From: JBKEDF01 sp047975325
GTDB lineage: Bacteria > Pseudomonadota > Alphaproteobacteria > Rhodobacterales > Rhodobacteraceae
NCBI GenBank assembly: GCA_047975325.1
Contig: JBKEDF010000055.1
Coordinates: forward strand, 1 to 64,000
DNA length: 64,000 nt
Direction: 5' to 3'
A model generated the notes under the pieces. That model did no database searches and was not told where the DNA came from. It saw only the letters and a list, made by a program, of their open reading frames with translations. Made by a program: the position numbers and the translations under genes. This document shows, piece after piece, positions 54,240-61,503 of the stretch (positions are counted from its first letter, which is position 1; each line of letters opens with the position of its first letter).

Positions 54240-54581
54240 AGCCCAGGGGTACTGCCCTGACCGTGAAATACCTGCAATCTATACGAATCATTAATTGGTT
54301 CACATCAATGGATACCTTCTACCATAAAGCGAAGGTTTTGTCGCGAATTTTTCGATTTTGATGGGAATGCACCTGTGTACTGATTGCAAGCTTCTGGTTG
54401 CAGGGAATTATCCGGTGCCTGCCGTAAATTTCCGGAACACAGCCCGCCAGAGGCTATTTTGAAGGCCCGTAATATTGTTGCAAATGAAATCACTATTGAC
54501 ATGGTTTCAATTGAAATTAACCTTGCCCCCCCGCAATGCCTCAAGGGAAACGTTCACCATACCAAGGGAAAGGGAAGGGAC
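54240..54581. promoter_or_regulatory. AT-rich divergent region with a palindrome before the DoxX gene
   Basis: This 342-base AT-rich stretch separates the 95-aa gene (minus) and the DoxX gene (plus). A perfect 12-bp palindrome TTTCAATTGAAA (54505-54516) follows directly on a consensus-like -35 TTGACA (54496-54501). No good -10 is seen. AAGGGAAGGGA (54571-54580) is the DoxX ribosome binding site. No convincing small gene is present. Confidence 0.5.
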
Positions 54582-55070
54582 ATGGATACTGAAATTACGC
54601 GACAAGGCGGCGTCTTTATTGATGTTAATCGCCGTTTGGATCAGATGACGCGACCGTTTGAAGGTCTGGCCTGGCTCGCGCTACGTGCTACCACTGGTCT
54701 TTTGCTTATGCCCCACGGGGCGCAGAAGCTTTTTGGTGCCTTCGGGGGAGGAGGCATTTCCGGAACGGCGGGGTTTCTTGAATCAGCCGGCTATCCGGCC
54801 CCGACGATCATGGCCATCCTGATTGGCTGTGTCGAATTCATCGGCGGCCTGATGCTGACGATTGGTTTCATGACAAGGTTTGCTGCCGCGGCCGTTGCGG
54901 TTTTCATGGCGTTCGCGGTGCTTTTCCATCTGGGCAATGGCTTCTTCTGGATGGCGAAAGGTTATGAATACCCGTTGCTCTGGGGTATCGTGGCCCTCTT
55001 TTTCCTTGTCAGGGGCGGGGGCGCCTTTTCGGTTGATGGCAGCCCGACTGTTCTGCCTGGGGACAAGTGA
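54582..55070 (+). CDS. DoxX-family membrane protein
   Basis: 162 residues with four hydrophobic helices. LALRATTGLLLMPHGAQKLFGAFGGGG is the DoxX-type first helix, followed by GYPAPTIMAILIGCVEFIGGLMLTIGFMTRF. Members are tied to redox stress or quinone metabolism, but no activity is established for this subgroup. ATG 54582 has a strong ribosome binding site. Confidence 0.9.
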   Translation: MDTEITRQGGVFIDVNRRLDQMTRPFEGLAWLALRATTGLLLMPHGAQKLFGAFGGGGISGTAGFLESAGYPAPTIMAILIGCVEFIGGLMLTIGFMTRFAAAAVAVFMAFAVLFHLGNGFFWMAKGYEYPLLWGIVALFFLVRGGGAFSVDGSPTVLPGDK

Positions 55071-55136
55071 ACATCCTGAAAGAAGAAACGTGCAAACCCC
55101 GGTGGTAACCCGGTCTTGCCTGAGGTTGTTCGCCTG

Positions 55137-55166
55137 AAAAAGCCCCGCCATGCGAGCATGGCGGGG
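55137..55166 (-). terminator. Intrinsic terminator of ccrM
   Basis: CCCCGCCATG (55143-55152) and CATGGCGGGG (55157-55166) form a perfect 10-bp stem with a four-base loop. On the minus strand it is followed by CTTTTT. It is 53 bases after the ccrM stop and between convergent genes. Confidence 0.9.
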
Positions 55167-55218
55167 AAGTTGCGCCGGGGACGGCCCGGCACTGGCGGAA
55201 AACTGTTTGTGGAGGTGA

Positions 55219-56337
55219 TCAGTTCGGGCGGCCTTCGGCCATCTCCGCGCGGATCTGCTGGCGCAGGATATCGATGGGGATCATCTTGCCATCGCGTTTG
55301 AAATGCCAGTAGGTCCAGCCATTGCAGGAAGGGGCGCCTTCATAGGCGGCGCCGACCTGATGGATCGACCCCTTCACATCGTCACCGATCAACGTACCAT
55401 CGGCGCGGACCTTGGCCTTGTAACGGTTCCCGATGGAATAAAGCGCCTCACCCGGACGTAGCATGCCGCGTTCGACCAACTGTCCGAAAGGGACGCGCGG
55501 TTCGGCCCGTTTGGATGCCGAAACTTCCAGGGATGCGGCATCGAACCTGCGGATCTTGGCAAGACGTGCCGCTGCGGCCTTGCGATAGGCCGGTTCACGT
55601 TCGATCCCGATGAAGTCGCGCCCCAGCATCTTGGCCACCGCGCCGGTGGTGCCGGTACCGAAAAACGGGTCAAGTACAACATCACCGGGATTGGTCGTGG
55701 CGATCAGTACACGATGCAGCAGGCTTTCGGGTTTTTGTGTCGGATGGGCCTTGTCGCCCGCCTCATCCTTCAGCCGCTCATGCCCGGTGCAGATCGGCAA
55801 GACCCAGTCGGAACGCATCTGTACCCCTTCATTCAGCGCCTTAAGCGCCTCATAGTTGAACGTATATTTTGCGGCCTCGTCCCGGCTTGCCCAGATCAGG
55901 GTCTCATGGGCATTGGTCAACCGTTTGCCCCGGAAATTCGGCATCGGATTGGATTTGCGCCAGATCACATCATTGAGGATCCAGTAACCCTGATCCTGCA
56001 ATTGCGCCCCAACGCGAAAGATATTGTGATAGGAGCCGATCACCCAGATCGCGCCATTGGGTTTCAGCAGCCGTTTGGCCGCCTTCAGCCATTCATGGGT
56101 AAACCGGTCATAGGCGGCAAAGCTTGAAAACCGATCCCAGTCATCATCCACGGCATCGACGCGTGAATTGTCGGGGCGGTGCAATTCCCCCTTGAGCTGG
56201 AGGTTATAGGGCGGATCCGCAAAGATCAGATCCACCGAGCCTGCAGGCAGGCGGTTCATTTCCTCAATGCAATCCCCCGCAAGGATCTGGTTCAGCGGCA
56301 GCGCGGCTGCCTCCGGTGTCTTGGTTTTGGTCGTCAT
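55219..56337 (-). CDS. ccrM: DNA adenine methyltransferase CcrM (GANTC type)
   Basis: 372 residues. Beta-class order: catalytic DPPY at residues 41-44 (LIFADPPYNLQL) before the AdoMet motif DPFFGTGTTGAVAKML. The C-terminal ~90 residues (PFGQLVERGMLRPGEALYS...HQVGAAYEGAPSCNGWTYWHF) are the RAMA domain characteristic of CcrM. In alphaproteobacteria it methylates GANTC and is cell-cycle controlled. The start at 56337 is family-consistent; the extension to 56385 is not. Confidence 0.96.
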   Translation of the reverse strand: MTTKTKTPEAAALPLNQILAGDCIEEMNRLPAGSVDLIFADPPYNLQLKGELHRPDNSRVDAVDDDWDRFSSFAAYDRFTHEWLKAAKRLLKPNGAIWVIGSYHNIFRVGAQLQDQGYWILNDVIWRKSNPMPNFRGKRLTNAHETLIWASRDEAAKYTFNYEALKALNEGVQMRSDWVLPICTGHERLKDEAGDKAHPTQKPESLLHRVLIATTNPGDVVLDPFFGTGTTGAVAKMLGRDFIGIEREPAYRKAAAARLAKIRRFDAASLEVSASKRAEPRVPFGQLVERGMLRPGEALYSIGNRYKAKVRADGTLIGDDVKGSIHQVGAAYEGAPSCNGWTYWHFKRDGKMIPIDILRQQIRAEMAEGRPN

Positions 56338-56426
56338 CTCTGCCTCTGTCCCCGGCCTGTTTTCTGGCCGTCTTATTGGCGTCAAGGATGAGTCAAAGCT
56401 GATTCGCCGTCAAATTCTTTATTGAA

Positions 56427-57065
56427 TCAAGGGGTTGAGGATTTTTCTTGATACAAGATATTGTGGACGGGCTTGAAGGAGCGCCTATGAAGGGGCGTCA
56501 CTCCCAGATCTAGAAGCGCCTGACGATGTTGCCGCGTCGGATATCCGGCGTTCTTTTCCCAGCCATAGCCCGGATGTTGTTGCGCCAAATCCACCATGAT
56601 CCGATCACGTGTCACTTTTGCCACGATCGACGCCGCCGCGATCGAGAGGCAAAGCGCGTCCCCCTTTATCACTGCCTGCCCCCGGCAGGGCAGGGCGGCA
56701 GGAAGCAGGTTTCCGTCCACCAGAACGAAATCGGGGGGTATTGGCAGGGCGGCCAGGGCGCGTTCCATGGCCAGATGGCTGGCGCGCAGGATATTCAACC
56801 GGTCGATTTCCTCGACACTCGCATGGGCGATGCCGATATCGGCCCGGTCCAGGATGATATCGAAAAGGACGGCGCGCCGGGCGGGCGTCAAGACCTTGCT
56901 ATCGGCCAGGCCATCGGGGATGCGCGCGGGATCAAGCCGGACTGCCGCCGCAGTGACCGGCCCGGCAAGCGGGCCGCGACCGACCTCATCCACGCCCGCG
57001 ACACGCGTTGCACCGCTGGAAAGGGCGGCATTTTCACGGCTGAAATCGGGTTGAGGTCGGGGCAT
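56427..57065 (-). CDS. rnhB: Ribonuclease HII
   Basis: 212 residues from ATG 57065. VAGVDEVGRGPLAGPVTAAAV supplies the catalytic Asp-Glu pair; KGDALCLSIAAASIVAKVTRD and YGWEKNAGYPTRQHRQAL are further RNase HII motifs. It removes ribonucleotides from DNA. Located directly upstream of ccrM on the same strand, with 89 bases between, a common pairing in Rhodobacterales. Confidence 0.96.
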   Translation of the reverse strand: MPRPQPDFSRENAALSSGATRVAGVDEVGRGPLAGPVTAAAVRLDPARIPDGLADSKVLTPARRAVLFDIILDRADIGIAHASVEEIDRLNILRASHLAMERALAALPIPPDFVLVDGNLLPAALPCRGQAVIKGDALCLSIAAASIVAKVTRDRIMVDLAQQHPGYGWEKNAGYPTRQHRQALLDLGVTPLHRRSFKPVHNILYQEKSSTP

Positions 57066-57102
57066 GTCCCCTTCTGGCCGTTTCGTAAGAAGCTGCCAAG
57101 CA

Positions 57103-57144
57103 GAAAAAACGGGTGCGAAGGCAAATGCGCCTCCGCACCCGTTT
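57103..57144 (-). terminator. Intrinsic terminator of the Arg-rich exported protein gene
   Basis: AAACGGGTGCG (57107-57117) and CGCACCCGTTT (57134-57144) are perfectly complementary, with an inner AGGC/GCCT pair. The minus strand ends in a T run (57109-57104). It starts about 10 bases after the stop at 57154. Confidence 0.9.
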
Positions 57145-57153
57145 CGGTTGGTG

Positions 57154-57702
57154 TCAGTAACGATACCGTCCGGCCAGACGGAAGCCATTGCGCAGCAGGC
57201 AGCCTTCTTCATAGGCCTGCACCCTTTCACCGCGGATACGGACCGGAAAGGCGCAGCGTCGTGGCAGATTGCGTTCCATGCCCGCGCGGCGCAGGCAGCG
57301 GCCGAGATAGGCCATGTCCGTCCCACGGCGCCCGCGCAATTCGATTGCACAGCGGCCGGGCAGGATGGTATCGTCGCGCCAACGGCGGCGTGGGTTGTCC
57401 TGCCCGCGGCGTCGGCCTCTTTCGTCCCGCCAATAGGGTTTGTCGCGCCAGCGGGACCCGTCCCGCCAGCGCGGTGGCCGGGTGTCATGGACAGCGACGG
57501 GCCGGTCATTGCGACGATCATCCTTGATTGCGCCGCCGATGATCGCGATTGCTGCTGCTGCGGCAAGCGCCTTGGCAACATCTTCACCATCTGCGGCACG
57601 GGCGGGAACGGCGGCGGCGGCAGTCATCAATGCCAAAGCCGCAGCTGCGGCGGCAATTGCCGCGACAAGGCGGCGTTGCGGGGTTGATCTGGTCCGGGTC
57701 AT
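57154..57702 (-). CDS. Exported Arg/Trp-rich protein of unknown function
   Basis: 182 residues from ATG 57702, with GGAGGATC upstream. A long signal peptide (RRLVAAIAAAAAALALMTAAAAVPARA) is followed by an Ala-rich helix, an Arg/Asp/Trp-rich low-complexity stretch (WRDGSRWRDKPYWRDERGRRRG) and a C-terminal domain with four Cys (GRCAIELRGRRG, LGRCLRRAGM, RRCAFPVRI, EEGCLLRNGFRL), likely two disulfides. Not recognised by name. Its own terminator separates it from rnhB. Confidence 0.8.
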   Translation of the reverse strand: MTRTRSTPQRRLVAAIAAAAAALALMTAAAAVPARAADGEDVAKALAAAAAIAIIGGAIKDDRRNDRPVAVHDTRPPRWRDGSRWRDKPYWRDERGRRRGQDNPRRRWRDDTILPGRCAIELRGRRGTDMAYLGRCLRRAGMERNLPRRCAFPVRIRGERVQAYEEGCLLRNGFRLAGRYRY

Positions 57703-57826
57703 CTTTGATCCTCCTTTTGGGTGAATCGCGGCGCGTTGGTCATGCGTCGCATCGGATGCCCAAAGTTCCCTCGATCCGGTCCGGCGAGGCAATAACGGTC
57801 CCTTGATAGGCGATAACATCACTTGC

Positions 57827-57839
57827 GATATTGAATATC
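57827..57839. promoter_or_regulatory. Palindrome in the divergent region before the small secreted protein
   Basis: GATATT-G-AATATC is a perfect 6+1+6 palindrome in the 187-base divergent region between the Arg-rich protein gene and the small secreted protein/regulator pair. It may be an operator. Confidence 0.35.
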
Positions 57840-57889
57840 CGCTGCAGTAATGCGCAAATCATCCCGGTGATCTGAAGGAGTAATCACCC

Positions 57890-58180
57890 GTGTCCATTCG
57901 CCAGGTCTTGCTTTGTGGTCTTGCCGCGTTGGCCTTTGCAGGCACCGCCAAGGCCGAATGTTTCGCCGATTACAAGGCCAAGCAGGATAATCCCCTGCGC
58001 CTGCATTATGGTGTGGCCGATATCCCCGATAGTGCCTGTTCGTCCGGGGCGGCCGCGCAAGCCCTTGCGCCGCGCCTTGCGGCAGGGGGCTGGACGTTGC
58101 TCAATGTGATTTCGGTCTTCGGGCCGGAAGGTCTGGAAGAAAGGAAAGCCAGTGCCGGAAATTTCTTCCGCCGTTTCTGA
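57890..58180 (+). CDS. Small secreted protein of unknown function
   Basis: 96 residues, GTG start at 57890 with GAAGGAG upstream. Signal peptide MSIRQVLLCGLAALAFAGTAKA precedes a mature part of about 74 residues with two Cys (ECFADYKAKQDNPLRLHYGVADIPDSACSSG), suggesting one disulfide. Not recognised. The next gene overlaps it by 29 bases, so the two are translated together. Confidence 0.75.
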   Translation: MSIRQVLLCGLAALAFAGTAKAECFADYKAKQDNPLRLHYGVADIPDSACSSGAAAQALAPRLAAGGWTLLNVISVFGPEGLEERKASAGNFFRRF

Positions 58181-58856
58181 CCCTCTCAAGGCCAGCAACA
58201 GGGTCGTTGCGGGCGGAATTGCCGCAATCGTGCTGATCCTTTTCGGCGCGGCGACCTTCCTGTTCTGGAACCTGCCGGATGGAAATGCCTTCAACGCGCG
58301 GGTGGAACGGATTTTCGTTGAAAACGATAGCCTGACCACGGGGGCGGAAATCAGGCTGCTGGAAATCCTTGCCCAATCCGGCACGGCCTTTTCGGATGTG
58401 CTGCAAAGCTATCGTATGGTGATCTTCGTGCTGCTGGTCTTTTCCACCGCGTTGATGGTGGCGGCGCTGGTCTTTCTGGTGACGATCATTGCGCAGAACC
58501 GCCGGATTTCAACGATCCAGCGGGCGGGGATACAGGTGTCATCGCTGATGATCAGCCGTGAAAGCCGTGCGGTCTATATCAATGATATGGAATTCAAGCT
58601 GACGGAAGCCGCATTGGAAACCCTGTCGGTTCTGGCGGAGGCGCGGATGGATGATGATGTGCTGACCGGTGTGCAGATCGAGGCCGTGATCTCGGGCCGT
58701 GATGCCGCCGATTGCGAGGAAGCCGCCGGGGCAACCCGGGTGAAACGGTTGCGCGATGCCCTGGGCAATCAGCTTGTTTCGGAGCTTCTGGTCAAGACGA
58801 TTGCACGGCGCGGATATGTCCTGACCGTAGGCAAGGACGTGATCCGGGTGATCTGA
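58152..58856 (+). CDS. Membrane-tethered winged-helix regulator (ToxR-like reversed order)
   Basis: 234 residues, GTG start with GAAAGGAAA upstream. Membrane segments are at about residues 18-39 and 88-113, enclosing a periplasmic loop of about 48 residues. The C-terminal part (about 140-234) resembles an OmpR/PhoB-type winged helix: YINDMEFKLTEAALETLSVLAEAR, then VKRLRDALGNQLVSELLVKTIARRGYVLTV, which recalls the RLRxKL...IKTVRGxGY pattern. The DNA-binding domain is cytosolic after TM2, opposite in order to ToxR/CadC. Overlap with the secreted-protein gene suggests they work together. Confidence 0.75.
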   Translation: MPEISSAVSDPLKASNRVVAGGIAAIVLILFGAATFLFWNLPDGNAFNARVERIFVENDSLTTGAEIRLLEILAQSGTAFSDVLQSYRMVIFVLLVFSTALMVAALVFLVTIIAQNRRISTIQRAGIQVSSLMISRESRAVYINDMEFKLTEAALETLSVLAEARMDDDVLTGVQIEAVISGRDAADCEEAAGATRVKRLRDALGNQLVSELLVKTIARRGYVLTVGKDVIRVI

Positions 58857-58960
58857 TCCGGTTCCATATCCGCAAGGGACTGGTGGATATTTGCATGCGC
58901 TTGCATCAGCAGCGCCTGCACCCTATATCCGCCGCTCTTACCCGCCCTTCGGAGAACGCC

Positions 58961-60055
58961 ATGATTCCGACCCCGTATTACCTGATCGACAAGGGCAGGC
59001 TGGCGCGGAATATGGCGGTTATCGACAGGCTGCGCAGTGTTTCAGGGGCAAAGGCGTTGCTTGCGCTGAAGTGTTTTGCCACCTGGCCGGCCTTTGCGGC
59101 GATGCGCGATCATATGGATGGCACGACATCCTCAAGCCTGTATGAACTGCGCCTCGGACGGGAAAAATTTGGCAAGGAAACCCATGCCTATTCCGTCGCC
59201 TGGGCAGAGGATGAAGTCGATGAGGCGGTGACCCTTGCCGACAAGATCATCTTCAACTCGATCAGCCAGCTTGACCGTTTCGAATCCCGCGCAGGCGGGA
59301 TTGCGCGGGGTTTGCGGCTCAATCCCCGCTTTTCAACCTCGGGTTTTGATCTTGCGGATCCTGCCCGACCCCATTCCCGCCTGGGTGAATGGGATCTGAC
59401 CCGGCTTGAAGCCGCGGCAGGGCGGATCAGTGGTGTGATGATCCATTACAATTGCGAAAACGCCGATTTCAATCTTTTCGACCAGCAGCTTACCCGGATT
59501 GAGACGGAATTTGGCAATTTCCTGGCGCGTCTCGACTGGATCAGCCTGGGCGGCGGCATTCATTTCACGGCGGATGGTTACCCGGTGGACCGGTTTGCGC
59601 TGCGGCTGAAGGGGTTTGCCGAACGATTTGGCGTGCAGGTCTATCTGGAACCGGGTGAGGCCGCGATCACCAATGCGGCAAGTCTTGAGGTTACGGTGCT
59701 TGATCTGCTGGACAATGGCAAGCAACTGGCGATTGTCGATGCATCGGTGGAGGCCCATATGCTTGATCTTCTGATATACCGGGAGGCTGCCAGGATGCCG
59801 GAGGCTGGTCCGCATCGTTACATGATCTGCGGCAAATCCTGCCTTGCGGGGGATATATTCGGGGAAACGGGTTTTGCCTCGCCGCTGAAAATTGGCGACA
59901 GGCTCTCGATACCCGATGCGGCCGGCTATACCATGGTCAAGAAGAACTGGTTCAACGGGGTCAGGATGCCCTCAATCGTGCTGCGCGAAACGGACGGTTC
60001 GTTGACCGTCGCGCGGGAATTCGGCTATGCCGATTTCGTCGGAAACCTTGGCTGA
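58961..60055 (+). CDS. nspC: Carboxynorspermidine/carboxyspermidine decarboxylase
   Basis: 364 residues from ATG 58961. Fold-type III PLP decarboxylase related to ornithine/lysine decarboxylases: TPYYLIDKGRLARNMAVIDRL, LALKCFATWPAF with the PLP lysine, WISLGGGIHFTADGYP and YLEPGEAAITNA. It releases CO2 from carboxy(nor)spermidine to yield (nor)spermidine. The partner dehydrogenase follows 42 bases downstream, completing the alternative polyamine pathway. Confidence 0.92.
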   Translation: MIPTPYYLIDKGRLARNMAVIDRLRSVSGAKALLALKCFATWPAFAAMRDHMDGTTSSSLYELRLGREKFGKETHAYSVAWAEDEVDEAVTLADKIIFNSISQLDRFESRAGGIARGLRLNPRFSTSGFDLADPARPHSRLGEWDLTRLEAAAGRISGVMIHYNCENADFNLFDQQLTRIETEFGNFLARLDWISLGGGIHFTADGYPVDRFALRLKGFAERFGVQVYLEPGEAAITNAASLEVTVLDLLDNGKQLAIVDASVEAHMLDLLIYREAARMPEAGPHRYMICGKSCLAGDIFGETGFASPLKIGDRLSIPDAAGYTMVKKNWFNGVRMPSIVLRETDGSLTVAREFGYADFVGNLG

Positions 60056-60097
60056 GGTTTCCATCCTTCCCTCTGTCCTGAAAGGAGACGGTTCGAA

Positions 60098-61336
60098 GTG
60101 AAAAGAAACGTGCTGATCATCGGAGCTGGCGGCGTGGCGCAGGTCACGGCCCATAAATGCGCGCGACACAATGATATTCTGGGCGATCTGCATATTGCCA
60201 GCCGAACCGTCGCGAAATGTGAGGCGATTATAGCCTCGGTGCATGACAAGAAGGCGATGAAGTTGCCGGGTGTCTTCAAGGCGCATGCGCTTGATGCGAC
60301 GAATTCCGGCGCGGTGGCGGCGTTGATCCGCGAAACCGGCGCGCAGATCGTGATCAATGTGGGCTCCGCCTTTGTCAATCGCTACGTTCTGGATGCCTGT
60401 ATCGAAACTGGCGTGGCCTATATGGATACGGCCATCCATGAAGAACCCGACAAGATCTGCGAAACACCGCCCTGGTATGCAAATTACGAATGGAAGAAAC
60501 GTGACGCCTGTGAAAAGGCCGGTGTGACGGCAATCCTGGGTGTCGGCTTTGATCCCGGGGTGGTCAATGCCTATGCACGCCTGGCCGAGGACCGCTTTAT
60601 CGACAGGATCGACAGTATTGATATCGTGGATATCAATGCAGGTTCCCATGGCAAGTGGTTTGCCACCAATTTCGATCCGGAAATCAATTTCCGGGAATTC
60701 ACCGGTACGGTCTATAGCTGGCAAAAAGGTGTTTGGCAGAGCAACAGCATGTTTGAGATCGGTCGTGAATGGGATCTTCCGGTCGTGGGAAAACAGAAAG
60801 CCTATATGACCGGCCATGATGAGATCCATTCCCTGGCCAACCGTTACCCGCAGGCAGATGTGCGCTTCTGGATGGGATTTGGTGATCACTATATCAATGT
60901 CTTCACGGTGCTGAAAAACCTCGGGCTCTTGTCTGAACAGCCGGTGAAAACGGCCGAGGGGCAGGCGGTGATCCCGCTCAAGGTTGTCAAGGCGGTGCTG
61001 CCCGATCCGGCAAGCCTTGCGCCAGACTATACGGGCAAAACCTGTATCGGCACCTTGGTGAAGGGACAAAGGGATGGCAAGGCGGCGGAGGTGTTCGTTT
61101 ATAACGTGGCCGATCACAAGGATGCCTATAATGAGGTTGGCAGCCAGGGGATCAGCTATACTGCCGGGGTACCACCGGTTGCGGCGGCGATCCTGATTGC
61201 GGAAGGGACGTGGGACGTTGGTCGCATGGCCAATGTCGAGGATCTTGATCCGGCGCCCTTCCTTGATCGGTTGAACGGCATGGGGCTACCTACCCGTGTG
61301 AAGGATGTCTCGGGCGACAGGGATATGACCTTCTGA
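60098..61336 (+). CDS. Carboxynorspermidine/carboxyspermidine dehydrogenase (saccharopine dehydrogenase family)
   Basis: 412 residues, GTG start at 60098 with AAAGGAG upstream. Rossmann motif LIIGAGGVAQVTAHKCARHN and the family text GFDPGVVNAYARLAEDRF and TCIGTLVKGQRDGK. It condenses putrescine or diaminopropane with aspartate semialdehyde. Co-transcribed with nspC. Repeat copy 3 lies 59 bases after its stop, in the same orientation. Confidence 0.92.
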   Translation: MKRNVLIIGAGGVAQVTAHKCARHNDILGDLHIASRTVAKCEAIIASVHDKKAMKLPGVFKAHALDATNSGAVAALIRETGAQIVINVGSAFVNRYVLDACIETGVAYMDTAIHEEPDKICETPPWYANYEWKKRDACEKAGVTAILGVGFDPGVVNAYARLAEDRFIDRIDSIDIVDINAGSHGKWFATNFDPEINFREFTGTVYSWQKGVWQSNSMFEIGREWDLPVVGKQKAYMTGHDEIHSLANRYPQADVRFWMGFGDHYINVFTVLKNLGLLSEQPVKTAEGQAVIPLKVVKAVLPDPASLAPDYTGKTCIGTLVKGQRDGKAAEVFVYNVADHKDAYNEVGSQGISYTAGVPPVAAAILIAEGTWDVGRMANVEDLDPAPFLDRLNGMGLPTRVKDVSGDRDMTF

Positions 61337-61395
61337 CCGTCCGGTCAGGCACGGGTTGGATGGTTTCGGCAGGTTGTGATCCCCGAAGTGGTATC

Positions 61396-61503
61396 GCCTG
61401 ACGATGTGGCTATGATCATGTAGCCAGACTGTAGCCTCTTGATTTTATGCTGATGCTGCGCAAATTTGACCGCCTGAATTTGTGCGGCATCAGCCATATC
61501 AGT
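61396..61503 (+). repeat. Interspersed repeat, copy 3
   Basis: About 108 bases, more diverged than the other two. GCCTGACGATG opens it; GTGGCTA-TGATCA-TGTAGCCA gives a hairpin with different bases but the same position; then CTCTTGATTTTATGCTGATGCTGCGCAAATTTGA follows, matching copy 1 over its last part. It lies 3' of the polyamine dehydrogenase gene and its far end contains the stop codon of the convergent bhcC (61499-61501). Confidence 0.8.
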
